Shown here in pieces: positions 34,149 through 42,597 of a stretch of 64,000 bases of DNA. The stretch spans positions 124,001-188,000 of the forward strand of contig NZ_VIQO01000002.1 of the NCBI RefSeq assembly GCF_007483665.1, given 5' to 3'. The notes under the pieces are model-generated. The model was not told the origin of the DNA and ran no database searches. It worked only from the letters and a program-made list of their open reading frames with translations. This stretch comes from Catellatospora sichuanensis. GTDB lineage: Bacteria > Actinomycetota > Actinomycetes > Mycobacteriales > Micromonosporaceae. Both the position numbers and the translations under genes were made by a program. Within the stretch, counting starts at the first letter, position 1, and the number at the start of each line of letters is the position of its first letter.

Positions 34149-34264
34149 GCGCGTGGCGCGGTGAAGGCCGACCGTAATGGTCACGGCTCAGCCGAACCAA
34201 GTCACCAGTCACGCCCCTTACACGACAGCCACCGGCCCCCGGTGCCGCGCGCAGGAGGAAGAAG

Positions 34265-35593
34265 TTGCTCTCCGCTTTTGTCAGTGCGTTCAAGACGCCT
34301 GACCTGCGCAAGAAGATTCTGTTCACGCTCGGGATCATCGCGCTCTATCGCCTCGGTGCCACGCTGCCCAGCCCCGGTGTCTCGTACGGGAACGTGCAGA
34401 AGTGCATCACCGCCATGGAGTCGGGCACCGAGAACGGCGTCTTCACGCTCCTTAACCTCTTCTCCGGCGGCGCTCTGCTGTCCCTGTCGGTCTTCGCGCT
34501 CGGCATCATGCCGTACATCACGGCGTCGATCATCCTGCAGCTGCTCACCGTGGTCATCCCGCGGCTCGAGCAGCTCCGCAAGGAGGGCCAGTCCGGCCAG
34601 GCGAAGATCACCCAGTACACCCGCTACCTGACCCTGGGTCTCGCCGTCCTGCAGTCCTCGGCCTTCGTGGCCCTGGCCCGCTCCGGTCAGCTGTTCCAGG
34701 GCGCGTGCGACGACTTCCCGATCGTGCCGAACACCCAGATGCCGCAGTGGGTCACGCTGACCGCGCTGGTCGTCACCATGACCGCCGGCACCGGTGTCGT
34801 GATGTGGCTCGGCGAGCTCATCACCGACCGCGGCGTGGGCAACGGCATGTCCGTCCTGATCTTCACCTCCATCGCCGCCCGCCTCCCCAGTGAGGGCTGG
34901 CAGCTCAAGGAGTCGAAGGGCTGGTGGGGCTTCGTCGGCGTGCTCGCGCTCGTCGTCGTGGTCATCGCGCTGGTGGTGTACATCGAGCAGGCTCAGCGCC
35001 GCATCCCGGTGCAGTACGCCAAGCGCATGGTCGGCCGGCGTATGTACGGCGGAACCTCGACGTACATCCCGCTGAAGGTCAACCAGGCGGGTGTCATCCC
35101 GGTCATCTTCGCGTCGTCCCTGCTCTACCTGCCCACCCTGGCCCTGCAGTTCATGGACCAGAACGACCCGGGCACGGTCCAGCTCTGGCTGCGCAACTAC
35201 CTGACCGACCCCAGCAAGTGGAGCTACATCCTGCTCTACTTCCTGATGATCATCTTCTTCACGTACTTCTACGTCTCGATCACGTTCAACCCGACCGAGA
35301 TCGCGGACAACATGAAGAAGTACGGCGGCTTCGTGCCGGGTATCCGGCCGGGCAAGCCCACCGCCGACTACCTCGACTTCATCCTGAGCCGGATCACCCT
35401 GCCGGGCGCGCTCTACCTCGGCATCATCGCGATCCTGCCCAACATGTTCTTCATCTGGCTTGACTCCCAGGCCTACCAGAACTTCCCCTTCGGCGGCACC
35501 GCGGTGCTGATCATGGTGGGTGTGGGTCTGGAGACGGTCAAGCAGATCGAGAGCCAGCTCATGCAGCGCAGCTACGAGGGGTTCCTTCGATGA
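34265..35593 (+). CDS. secY: Preprotein translocase subunit SecY
   Basis: A 442-residue channel protein with ten membrane helices, from a TTG start after GGAGGAAG. Recognisable parts: the plug and TM2 region (LFSGGALLSLSVFALGIMPYITASIILQLL), the cytoplasmic loop with RRIPVQYAKRMVG, and the GTSTYIPLKVNQAGVIPVIFA segment. It works with SecE from this window. The stop overlaps a 24-codon ORF that leads into adk. Confidence 0.97.
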   Translation: MLSAFVSAFKTPDLRKKILFTLGIIALYRLGATLPSPGVSYGNVQKCITAMESGTENGVFTLLNLFSGGALLSLSVFALGIMPYITASIILQLLTVVIPRLEQLRKEGQSGQAKITQYTRYLTLGLAVLQSSAFVALARSGQLFQGACDDFPIVPNTQMPQWVTLTALVVTMTAGTGVVMWLGELITDRGVGNGMSVLIFTSIAARLPSEGWQLKESKGWWGFVGVLALVVVVIALVVYIEQAQRRIPVQYAKRMVGRRMYGGTSTYIPLKVNQAGVIPVIFASSLLYLPTLALQFMDQNDPGTVQLWLRNYLTDPSKWSYILLYFLMIIFFTYFYVSITFNPTEIADNMKKYGGFVPGIRPGKPTADYLDFILSRITLPGALYLGIIAILPNMFFIWLDSQAYQNFPFGGTAVLIMVGVGLETVKQIESQLMQRSYEGFLR

Positions 35594-35664
35594 GCCAGCG
35601 GGCGCAGCGGATCGGCGGCGCGTTCTCGCGCCGCCGGTTCGCCGGTTTCAGTGAGGTGCCGTGA
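35590..35664 (+). CDS. Putative 24-residue bridging micro-ORF between secY and adk
   Basis: The ATG overlaps the secY stop (ATGA) and the frame runs without a break to a TGA that overlaps the adk ATG (TGATG). The peptide begins [10 protein letters not shown] and ends SEVP. Its last 17 nt carry AGTGAGGTG-N5-ATG, the ribosome site of adk; the same context ends the micro-ORFs at 53789 and 61344. It may act as a translational coupler rather than make a useful peptide. Confidence 0.35.
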   Translation: MSQRAQRIGGAFSRRRFAGFSEVP

Positions 35665-36317
35665 TGAGGCTGGTGCTGGTGGGTCCGCCGGGAGCGGGCA
35701 AAGGTACGCAGGCGGAGTTCATCGCCTCGCACCTGTCCGTGCCGAAGATCTCGACGGGTGACATCTTCCGGGCCAACGTTTCGCAGGGCACCCCGCTCGG
35801 CCTCGAGGCCAAGCGCTACATGGACTCGGGCGGCCTGGTGCCGGACGAGGTCACCATCAACATGGTGCGCGGCCGGCTGGCCGAGGCCGACGCCGCCGAC
35901 GGCTTCCTGCTCGACGGCTTCCCGCGCACCGTGCCCCAGGCCGTGGCGCTGGACAAGATGCTGGCCGACACGGGTGCGAACCTGGACCTGGTGCTGGAGC
36001 TCATCGTCGACAACGACGAGGTCATCCGGCGCCTCTCCGGGCGACGCACCTGCCACGGCTGCGGCAAGATCTGGCACATCGAGTTCGACGCGTCGAGCCG
36101 CGAGGGCCTCTGCGACCGCTGCGGCGGCGAGCTCTACCAGCGCGACGACGACAAGGCCGAGACGATCGCGGAGCGGCTGAAGGTGTACGCCCGCGACACC
36201 GCGCCCCTGGTCGACCACTACGGTGCGCAGGGCCGCCTGGTCGGGATCGACGCCACCGGGCCGGTCGAGGACGTCACCGAGCGGGCCATCAACGAGCTGC
36301 GCTCGTTCAGCGCGTAG
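35664..36317 (+). CDS. adk: Adenylate kinase, zinc-lid form
   Basis: A 217-residue adenylate kinase (AMP + ATP to 2 ADP). P-loop [13 protein letters not shown] at the N-terminus, the AMP-site DGFPRT, and a long LID (about residues 125-162) with CHGC and CDRC, so a structural zinc is expected. The chosen ATG overlaps the preceding micro-ORF stop; a GTG one codon upstream is possible. A 224-nt spacer without features of note precedes map. Confidence 0.96.
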   Translation: MRLVLVGPPGAGKGTQAEFIASHLSVPKISTGDIFRANVSQGTPLGLEAKRYMDSGGLVPDEVTINMVRGRLAEADAADGFLLDGFPRTVPQAVALDKMLADTGANLDLVLELIVDNDEVIRRLSGRRTCHGCGKIWHIEFDASSREGLCDRCGGELYQRDDDKAETIAERLKVYARDTAPLVDHYGAQGRLVGIDATGPVEDVTERAINELRSFSA

Positions 36318-36541
36318 CATTGCCTGGCGCTCGGCGGTGGGGCCGGCGCCTGCGAGGGTCAGCCATTGCACTAGCCGGACGCGGTCGGACCTTTCACGGT
36401 TCGTCCCGCGCCCAGGCGACAGGCTGCCGCCGTCCGTGCGACGGCGGAGCGCTCACCCCGCGGACGTGAGGCGACGAAAGCGCCAGACGGTCCCGCCCGG
36501 GCAGGAAACGCCCGGCAGGACCGGGCCGGTGGGGGAAGGCA

Positions 36542-37378
36542 ATGGCCGAGCACATGGACATCGAGATCAAAACGCCTGAGCAGCTGCACCTGATGCGTGC
36601 TGCCGGGCTGGTGGTGGCGGCCGCGCTGGCGGCGGCCCGCGAGGCGGTCAAGCCCGGGGTCAGCACCGCCGAGCTGGACGCCGTGGCCGAGGACGTGATC
36701 CGGTCGCACGGGGCGGTCCCGTCGTTCAAGGGCTACCACGGCTTTCCGGGCACCATCTGCTCGTCGGTGAACGAGCAGATCGTGCACACCATCCCGAATC
36801 CCAAGCACGTGCTCGCCGAGGGCGACCTGATCTCGATCGACTGCGGGGCCATCCTGAACGGCTGGCACGGCGACGCGGCGATCACGGTCGGCGTCGGGGA
36901 GACCCGGCCCGACCTGCTGCGCATGGCCGAGGTGGCCGAGGAGTCCATGTGGGCCGGGATCGCCGCCGCGGCGCGTGGCGTGCGATCGGGCAACGGGCGG
37001 CTGACCGACATCTCGTGGGCCGTGGAGTCGGCGGTGCGCAAGGCGCCCCGCAAGTACGGCATCGTCAAGGGATACGGCGGCCACGGCATCGGCACCGCCA
37101 TGCACCAGGATCCGCACATCCACAACCACGGCCGACCCGGTCGCGGCCCGAAGCTGGTCCCCGGCATGGCCCTGGCCATCGAACCGATGATCACGATGGG
37201 CTCGGCCCGCACCGTGGAGCTGAACGACGGCTGGACCGTCGTCACCACCGACGGCTCACACGCCGCGCACGTCGAGCACTCCATCGGCCTGTTCGACGAC
37301 GGCGTCTGGGTCCTCACCGCCCCCGACGGCGGCCGCGCCCGCCTCGGCGACCTGCTCACCGCCACCGCCACCGCCTGA
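36542..37378 (+). CDS. map: Methionine aminopeptidase, type I
   Basis: A 278-residue MetAP that removes N-terminal Met. The metal ligands are visible: D in SIDCGA, D in HGDAAIT, H in GGHGIG, E in AIEPM and E in HVEHS; the substrate-binding H is in NEQIVH. No N-terminal zinc-finger extension. An ATG four codons in (before DIEIKTPEQL) is an alternative start. Its position after adk is the standard secY-adk-map order. Confidence 0.96.
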   Translation: MAEHMDIEIKTPEQLHLMRAAGLVVAAALAAAREAVKPGVSTAELDAVAEDVIRSHGAVPSFKGYHGFPGTICSSVNEQIVHTIPNPKHVLAEGDLISIDCGAILNGWHGDAAITVGVGETRPDLLRMAEVAEESMWAGIAAAARGVRSGNGRLTDISWAVESAVRKAPRKYGIVKGYGGHGIGTAMHQDPHIHNHGRPGRGPKLVPGMALAIEPMITMGSARTVELNDGWTVVTTDGSHAAHVEHSIGLFDDGVWVLTAPDGGRARLGDLLTATATA

Positions 37379-37385
37379 CCCACCG

Positions 37386-37530
37386 CCCCGGCCCGCCCGG
37401 CCCGCCCGGCCTCGCCCGGCCCGCCCGGCCTCGCCCGGCCCGCGCGGCCTCCGGCCGCCCCTCCGCTCGCAACTCTTAATGAGTCGCGGGCTCCGAGGGC
37501 ATCTGTAGGCGCAACTCTTCAAGAGTTGCG
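37386..37530. repeat. CCCGGC tandem repeats and GCAACTCTT palindromes after map
   Basis: 37386-37448 is made of CCCGCCCGG/CCTCGCCCGG units. An element with CGCAACTC-TTAAT-GAGTCGCGG (from 37468) and a second palindrome CGCAACTCTT-C-AAGAGTTGCG (37510-37530) follow. The first matches 21 of 25 positions in one arm of the palindrome after thiC (56274-56301). The 402-nt gap between map and infA contains these, the shared 25-nt element and the infA promoter. Confidence 0.65.
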
Positions 37531-37572
37531 ACCCGGGAGGTGGGCCCGGACGGGAGGGCGGGGTGTGGGGTC

Positions 37573-37597
37573 CGACACTCCCGGCCGCGGGGGTCGG
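37573..37597 (+). promoter_or_regulatory. 25-nt element shared by three r-protein operons, infA copy
   Basis: It matches 23 of 25 positions of the rpsL and rpsJ leader copies. Here it lies 183 nt before infA and just upstream of, not downstream of, the best promoter match. Confidence 0.6.
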
Positions 37598-37605
37598 GGG
37601 GTGGT

Positions 37606-37635
37606 TTGGTGTCGATGCCGAGGTGGGCGTAGACT
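37606..37635 (+). promoter_or_regulatory. Candidate promoter of the infA-rpoA operon
   Basis: TTGGTG (37606-37611), 18 nt, TAGACT (37630-37635). The same TAGACTGG -10 context occurs at rpsL P1. Confidence 0.5.
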
Positions 37636-37780
37636 GGTCAATCGGCGCACCGCGTCCACTCCGCCATGCTCCCCGCGCTTCGGGGGTCCGGCGGAACCGC
37701 GGCTGGCGCGATCCGGTTCGACCGGGTCGTGATGGACCAGGTGAGCCGACCCATTCACCCTATGTCAGGTAGCGGAGGAT

Positions 37781-38002
37781 ATGCCGAAGAAGGACGGGGC
37801 CATCGAGATCGAGGGCCGAGTTATCGAGCCACTCCCGAACGCAATGTTCCGGGTCGAGCTCGCTAACGGCCACAAGGTCTTGGCCCACATCAGCGGCAAG
37901 ATGCGTCAGCACTACATTCGCATCCTGCCCGAGGACCGGGTCGTCGTCGAGCTCTCGCCGTACGACCTCACCCGCGGGCGGATCGTCTACCGCTACAAGT
38001 AA
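37781..38002 (+). CDS. infA: Translation initiation factor IF-1
   Basis: A 73-residue OB-fold factor, the standard length, that blocks the A site during initiation. It begins [20 protein letters not shown] and ends [19 protein letters not shown] precedes the ATG. It is the first gene of the alpha-operon group here and is followed by rpmJ after 85 nt. Confidence 0.97.
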   Translation: MPKKDGAIEIEGRVIEPLPNAMFRVELANGHKVLAHISGKMRQHYIRILPEDRVVVELSPYDLTRGRIVYRYK

Positions 38003-38087
38003 TCGAACTGACTCCACCGGGGTGAGTCCGTGTCCGTCTTTCCTGGCTCGACGCTGTTCGGGCCGGGAGTAGCAGCAAAGGCGAGCC

Positions 38088-38201
38088 GTGAAGGTCAAGC
38101 CGAGTGTCAAGAAGATCTGCAACAAGTGCCGCGTCATCCGCCGGCACGGCCGGGTCATGATCATTTGTGACGACCCGCGCCACAAGCAGCGCCAGGGCTG
38201 A
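38088..38201 (+). CDS. rpmJ: 50S ribosomal protein L36 (bL36), zinc-binding
   Basis: A 37-residue bL36 from a GTG start ([20 protein letters not shown]). The zinc ligands C11, C14, C27 and H32 are present, so this is the zinc-containing form. It is one of the smallest r-proteins. The place between infA and rpsM is conserved. Confidence 0.95.
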   Translation: MKVKPSVKKICNKCRVIRRHGRVMIICDDPRHKQRQG

Positions 38202-38320
38202 TTTCAGCTCCCCGGCAACGCCTGTCGTTGCAGCATCACCAGCAATAGCTCGTTCCAGCCGCGGGAACGCTCCGACTTGTCGGACAGCTCTGCGGATCAA
38301 CCCCCGGTCGGAGGCCGGGG

Positions 38321-38340
38321 CCCCACCTGGGCAGGTGGGG
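38321..38340 (+). other. Hairpin upstream of rpsM
   Basis: CCCCACCT and AGGTGGGG form an 8-bp stem with a GGGC loop, ending 46 nt before the rpsM ATG in the 185-nt rpmJ-rpsM spacer. It could be a regulatory or processing hairpin; there is no T-run. Confidence 0.45.
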
Positions 38341-38386
38341 GATGGATCGGGCGCAGACCTCCGCAAGCTACGAGGAGCAGCCCAGC

Positions 38387-38767
38387 ATGGCACGTCTCGT
38401 CGGCGTCGATCTCCCCCGCGAAAAGCGGCTGGAGATCGCGCTTACCTACGTTTACGGCATCGGCCGCACCCGCTCGGCGCAGCTTTGCTCCGCCACGGGC
38501 ATCGACCCGAACAAGCGGGCGAAGGACCTCACCGACGAAGAGGTCGTCCAGCTTCGTGACTACATCGAAGCGAACTTCAAGGTTGAAGGTGACCTGCGCC
38601 GCGAGGTCGCCGCTGACATCCGCCGCAAGGTGGAGATCGGTTGCTACGAGGGCATCCGGCACCGCAAGGGCCTGCCTGTCCGTGGACAGCGCACTCGCAC
38701 GAACGCTCGTACCCGCAAGGGCCCGAAGCGCACCGTGGCCGGCAAGAAGAAGGCCGGCAAGAAGTAA
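38387..38767 (+). CDS. rpsM: 30S ribosomal protein S13 (uS13)
   Basis: A 126-residue uS13 at the head-body bridge contacting L5 and P-site tRNA. Start at the ATG reading [21 protein letters not shown]; the upstream frame lacks family similarity. The [11 protein letters not shown] helix-turn and the basic tail [18 protein letters not shown] are typical. Confidence 0.97.
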   Translation: MARLVGVDLPREKRLEIALTYVYGIGRTRSAQLCSATGIDPNKRAKDLTDEEVVQLRDYIEANFKVEGDLRREVAADIRRKVEIGCYEGIRHRKGLPVRGQRTRTNARTRKGPKRTVAGKKKAGKK

Positions 38768-38811
38768 GCCTGTCCCGTTAGCAATCGCATCTAGAAGGAG
38801 CGCATAAAGAT

Positions 38812-39219
38812 ATGCCACCCAAGGCACGCGCTGGGGCCGCTGTAAAGAAGGTCCGGCGTAAAGAACGCAAGAACGTCTCCCACGGGCAGGCGCACATCAA
38901 GAGCACGTTCAACAACACCATCGTGTCCATCACGGACCCGACCGGTGCTGTGATCTCGTGGGCCTCCGCCGGCCAGGTCGGCTTCAAGGGCTCGCGCAAG
39001 TCGACTCCGTTCGCCGCCCAGCTGGCCGCCGAGGCCGCTGCGCGTCGCGCGATGGAGCACGGCATGCGCAAGGTCGACGTGTTCGTCAAGGGTCCGGGCT
39101 CTGGCCGTGAGACCGCCATCCGTTCGCTGACCGCTGCCGGTCTCGAGGTCGGGCAGATCTCCGACGTCACGCCGCAGCCGCACAACGGATGCCGTCCGCC
39201 CAAGCGTCGCCGGGTCTAA
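38812..39219 (+). CDS. rpsK: 30S ribosomal protein S11 (uS11)
   Basis: A 135-residue uS11 of the platform next to the E-site mRNA. Signatures: [27 protein letters not shown] and [18 protein letters not shown] at the C-terminus. GAAGGAGC lies upstream. rpsD starts 14 nt after the stop. Confidence 0.97.
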   Translation: MPPKARAGAAVKKVRRKERKNVSHGQAHIKSTFNNTIVSITDPTGAVISWASAGQVGFKGSRKSTPFAAQLAAEAAARRAMEHGMRKVDVFVKGPGSGRETAIRSLTAAGLEVGQISDVTPQPHNGCRPPKRRRV

Positions 39220-39233
39220 GGGGAGATAGACAA

Positions 39234-39860
39234 ATGGCTCGTTACACCGGCGCAGACTGCCGCCGTTGCCGTCGTGAGAAGGTCAAGCTGTTCCTCAAGG
39301 GCAGCAAGTGCGATGGGCCCAAGTGCCCGTTCGAGTCGCGCCCCTTCCCGCCCGGCCAGCACGGCCGCGGTCGCACCAAGGAGTCCGAGTACCTGCTGCA
39401 GCTTCGTGAGAAGCAGAAGGCCCGTCGTATCTACGGCGTGCTGGAGAAGCAGTTCCGCGGCTACTACGAAGAGGCCAACCGCAAGTCGGGCAAGACGGGT
39501 GAGGTTCTGCTGCAGATCCTCGAGTCGCGCCTCGACAACGTGGTCTACCGGGCCGGCCTGGCCAAGTCCCGTGACCACGCCCGTCAGGTCGTGAAGCACG
39601 GTCACTTCCTGGTCAACGGCAAGAAGGTCGACATCCCGTCGTACCGCGTCACCGAGCACGACATCGTCGAGGTCCGGGGCAAGTCCCGCGAGCTCACGCC
39701 GTTCGTGGTGGCGCAGGCGGAGGCCGGCTCGCGCGGCGTTCCGGCCTGGCTGGAGGTCATCCCCAGCCAGTTCAAGGTTCTCGTGCACTCGCTTCCGGCC
39801 CGCCAGGTGATCGACACCCAGGTCCAGGAGCAGCTGATCGTCGAGCTCTACTCCAAGTAG
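39234..39860 (+). CDS. rpsD: 30S ribosomal protein S4 (uS4), zinc-binding
   Basis: A 208-residue uS4, a primary assembly protein. The start [16 protein letters not shown] and cysteines C9, C12, C26 and C31 give the zinc-binding N-terminus. The S4 RNA-binding domain ([17 protein letters not shown], then [20 protein letters not shown]) follows. In E. coli S4 represses this operon at rpsM; the hairpin at 38321 is in the corresponding place, but no pseudoknot was checked. Confidence 0.97.
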   Translation: MARYTGADCRRCRREKVKLFLKGSKCDGPKCPFESRPFPPGQHGRGRTKESEYLLQLREKQKARRIYGVLEKQFRGYYEEANRKSGKTGEVLLQILESRLDNVVYRAGLAKSRDHARQVVKHGHFLVNGKKVDIPSYRVTEHDIVEVRGKSRELTPFVVAQAEAGSRGVPAWLEVIPSQFKVLVHSLPARQVIDTQVQEQLIVELYSK

Positions 39861-39950
39861 TAGTGCTCTGGCCGGTGCGGCATCACGCCGCACCGGCCGC
39901 CGTTACGCGTGGCGTCAAATAGTGGGCGCCCAACGTATAGGAGTTCACCA

Positions 39951-40973
39951 GTGCTTATCTCTCAGCGGCCGACTCTCACCGAAGAGTCGATCAACGAGAC
40001 CCGCTCCCGGTTCACCATCGAGCCGCTCGAGCCCGGGTTCGGCTACACCCTCGGCAACTCGCTGCGTCGTACGCTGCTCAGCTCGATCCCGGGCGCGGCC
40101 GTCACCAGCATCAAGATCGATGGTGTGCTGCACGAGTTCACCACGATCCCCGGTGTCAAGGAGGACGTGGTCGAGCTGGTCATGAACGTCAAGGACCTGT
40201 GCGTCTCGTCGGAGCACGACGAGCCGGTCAGCATGTACCTGCGCAAGCAGGGCCCTGGCGACGTGACCGCCGGCGACATCCAGCCCCCGGCCGGTGTCTC
40301 CGTGCACAACCCGGACCTCAAGCTCGCGACCCTGAACGGCAAGGGCCGGCTCGACATGGAGCTGACCGTCGAGCGGGGCCGGGGTTACGTCACGGCGGCG
40401 CAGAACAAGAACGCCGGCGCCGAGATCGGCCGCATCCCGGTCGACTCGATCTACTCGCCGGTGCTCAAGGTGACCTACCGCGTCGAGGCGACCCGTGTCG
40501 AGCAGCGCACCGACTTCGACCGTCTGATCATCGACGTCGAGTCGAAGGCGTCCATCTCGCCGCGGACCGCGCTGGCGTCGGCCGGTTCCACCCTGGTGGA
40601 GCTGTTCGGCCTCTGCCGCGAGCTCGACGAGACCGCCGAGGGCATCGACATCGGCCCGTCGCCGCAGGACGCGCAGCTCGCTGCCGACCTGGCGCTGCCG
40701 ATCGAGGAGCTGGACCTGACCGTCCGCTCCTACAACTGCCTCAAGCGCGAGGGCATCAACTCCGTCGGTGAGCTCATCGGGCGCACCGAGGCGGACCTGC
40801 TCGACATAAGGAATTTCGGGCAGAAGTCCATCGACGAGGTGAAGATGAAGCTCGCCGGGATGGGTCTGGGGCTGAAGGACTCGGCTCCGAACTTCGACCC
40901 GGCTCACGTCGTGGACTCCTACGGCGACGCCGATTACGACACTGACGACTACCGCGAGACCGAGCAGCTGTAA
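39951..40973 (+). CDS. rpoA: DNA-directed RNA polymerase subunit alpha
   Basis: A 340-residue alpha subunit from a GTG (reading [12 protein letters not shown]) with AGGAG 7 nt upstream. The N-terminal assembly domain (about 1-225, with [22 protein letters not shown]) and the C-terminal DNA- and activator-binding domain (about 250-315, with [22 protein letters not shown]) are both present. An acidic tail ends the protein. It completes the polymerase with rpoB and rpoC of this window. Confidence 0.98.
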   Translation: MLISQRPTLTEESINETRSRFTIEPLEPGFGYTLGNSLRRTLLSSIPGAAVTSIKIDGVLHEFTTIPGVKEDVVELVMNVKDLCVSSEHDEPVSMYLRKQGPGDVTAGDIQPPAGVSVHNPDLKLATLNGKGRLDMELTVERGRGYVTAAQNKNAGAEIGRIPVDSIYSPVLKVTYRVEATRVEQRTDFDRLIIDVESKASISPRTALASAGSTLVELFGLCRELDETAEGIDIGPSPQDAQLAADLALPIEELDLTVRSYNCLKREGINSVGELIGRTEADLLDIRNFGQKSIDEVKMKLAGMGLGLKDSAPNFDPAHVVDSYGDADYDTDDYRETEQL

Positions 40974-41016
40974 CTGAGACTGCCTCGGCAGCTCGGATAG
41001 ACATCAAGGAGCACCA

Positions 41017-41505
41017 ATGCCCACGCCCACCAAGGGTCCCCGCCTCGGGGGCAGCCCCGCGCACGAGCAGCTGATCCTGGCCAACCTGGCCACGGCGCTG
41101 TTCAAGCACGGCCGGATCACCACCACCGAGACCAAGGCCAAGCGGCTGCGCCCGCTGGCCGAGCGCCTCATCACCAAGGCCAAGCGGGACGACCTCGCGG
41201 CTCGCCGCGACGTCCGCAAGACGATCGGCGAGCGGGACACGTTCGTGGCCCTGTTCGAGCAGATCGCGCCGCGCTTCGCGACCCGTCCCGGTGGCTACAC
41301 CCGGATCGTGAAGGTCGGCCCGCGCAAGGGTGACAACGCTCCGATGGCGATCATCGAGCTGGTCGAGGAGCTCGAGGTGGCGGCGCCCGCGGCGCCCGCG
41401 AAGGCTGCCAAGGCCCAGGCCAAGAAGGCTGCGCAGGAGGACAAGGTCGCCGTTCTGTCCGGCGAGGCCGACGAGGCTGCCGACGAGGCCGCTGACAAGG
41501 CCTGA
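41017..41505 (+). CDS. rplQ: 50S ribosomal protein L17 (bL17) with acidic Ala-rich tail
   Basis: A 162-residue protein. The first 120 residues are a normal bL17 ([21 protein letters not shown], then [21 protein letters not shown] and [20 protein letters not shown]). The remaining 40 residues are Ala/Lys-rich and turn acidic. It is the last r-protein of the operon; a terminator-like hairpin follows. Confidence 0.96.
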   Translation: MPTPTKGPRLGGSPAHEQLILANLATALFKHGRITTTETKAKRLRPLAERLITKAKRDDLAARRDVRKTIGERDTFVALFEQIAPRFATRPGGYTRIVKVGPRKGDNAPMAIIELVEELEVAAPAAPAKAAKAQAKKAAQEDKVAVLSGEADEAADEAADKA

Positions 41506-41520
41506 CGTTCCACCGGTCGG

Positions 41521-41559
41521 AGCTCCTCTCCCGCTGCTCACGCAGCCGGGAGGGGAGCT
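41521..41559 (+). terminator. Terminator-like hairpin after rplQ
   Basis: AGCTCCTCTCCCG (41521-41533) pairs with CGGGAGGGGAGCT (41547-41559), with one G-U pair. CGCCGTTTCC follows. truA would need read-through or a promoter in the next 75 nt. Confidence 0.55.
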
Positions 41560-41635
41560 TCGCCGTTTCCGCAGGCCTCCGCCTGCGTGGACGCCGTCAC
41601 GGGGCCGATCCCGGGCGGCAGAGGAGGAGTGGGAG

Positions 41636-42499
41636 ATGGCGCGGGTACGGCTGGACGTCGGTTACGACGGCACGGACTTCTCCGGCTGGGCGGCGCAACC
41701 GGGTCGGCGTACCGTCGCCGGGGTCTTGCTGGCCGAGCTGGAGAAGGTGTTCGGGCCCGGCAACCCGGCCGGCCTGACGGTGGCGGGTCGCACCGACGCC
41801 GGGGTGCACGCGACCGGCCAGGTGTGCCACGTCGACCTGCCCGAGGATCGCTGGCGGGCGCTCGCCCCGACGCTGGTGCGCCGGCTGGCCGGGCTGCTGC
41901 CCGGGGACGTGCGGGTGTGGTCGGCCCGCGAGGTTCCGGCGGACTTCGACGCGCGTTTCTCGGCACTGTGGCGCCGTTACGAGTACCGGGTGACCGACAC
42001 CGAGGCGGGCCCGAGCCCGCTGCGCCGTCGCGACACCCTGTTCTGGCTGCGCCGGCTGGACCTCGATCGGCTCAACGCCGCCGCGGCAGGGCTGTGCGGG
42101 GAGCACGACTTCGCGGCCTTCTGCAAGCGCAAGGAGCACGCGACCACGATCCGGCACATCACCACGATGTCGTGGCGGCGCGAGCCGGACGGAGTGCTGG
42201 CCGCCACGGTGCAGGCCGACGCGTTCTGCCAGGCGATGGTGCGCAGCCTGGTCGGGGCGATGCTGACGGTCGGGGACGGCCGGCGGGAGCCGGACTGGCC
42301 CGCGTCCCTGCTGACCCGCACCGAGCGCGTCAGCGACGTACTGGTCGCCCCGCCGCACGGGCTGAACCTGATCGCGGTGGGCTACCCGGACGAGGCGGAG
42401 TTCGCGGCCCGCGCCGAGCAGACCCGCAACCTGCGCGGGGTACCCGCCGGCCTGCGTACGGCCGACCCGGCCCGGCAACCCGCCCACGACGCGCCCTGA
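41636..42499 (+). CDS. truA: tRNA pseudouridine(38-40) synthase TruA
   Basis: A 287-residue enzyme that isomerises uridines 38-40 in the anticodon arm. The ATG has GAGGAGG upstream. The catalytic aspartate is D54 in AGRTDAGVHA. Other landmarks: LDVGYDGTDFSGWAAQPG at the N-terminus and FCQAMVRSLVGAMLTVG near the end. Its place after rplQ is conserved in many bacteria. Confidence 0.96.
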   Translation: MARVRLDVGYDGTDFSGWAAQPGRRTVAGVLLAELEKVFGPGNPAGLTVAGRTDAGVHATGQVCHVDLPEDRWRALAPTLVRRLAGLLPGDVRVWSAREVPADFDARFSALWRRYEYRVTDTEAGPSPLRRRDTLFWLRRLDLDRLNAAAAGLCGEHDFAAFCKRKEHATTIRHITTMSWRREPDGVLAATVQADAFCQAMVRSLVGAMLTVGDGRREPDWPASLLTRTERVSDVLVAPPHGLNLIAVGYPDEAEFAARAEQTRNLRGVPAGLRTADPARQPAHDAP

Positions 42500-42542
42500 C
42501 GAATCGGCAGCTCGCAACAGCGCAGCTCACAGGCCCATTGAC

Positions 42543-42596
42543 GTTAAGAAGGGCACCTTCTACAACGCATAGCGATGTGAAGGTGCCCTTCCTTCG
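42543..42596 (+). repeat. 54-nt palindromic element, copy 2
   Basis: Arms GAAGGGCACCTTC (42548-42560) and GAAGGTGCCCTTC (42579-42591) with an 18-nt loop. It is the same element as 7430-7483 read on the other strand, including GTTAAGAAG before and CTTCG after the arms and a shared ATAGCGA in the loop. It lies between the convergent truA and the Pro-rich protein gene. Confidence 0.8.
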
Positions 42597-42597
42597 C

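Noticed and set aside
37386-37448. CRISPR-like array in the CCCGGC repeats after map
   Set aside because: The units are short, contiguous and low-complexity, with no spacers.
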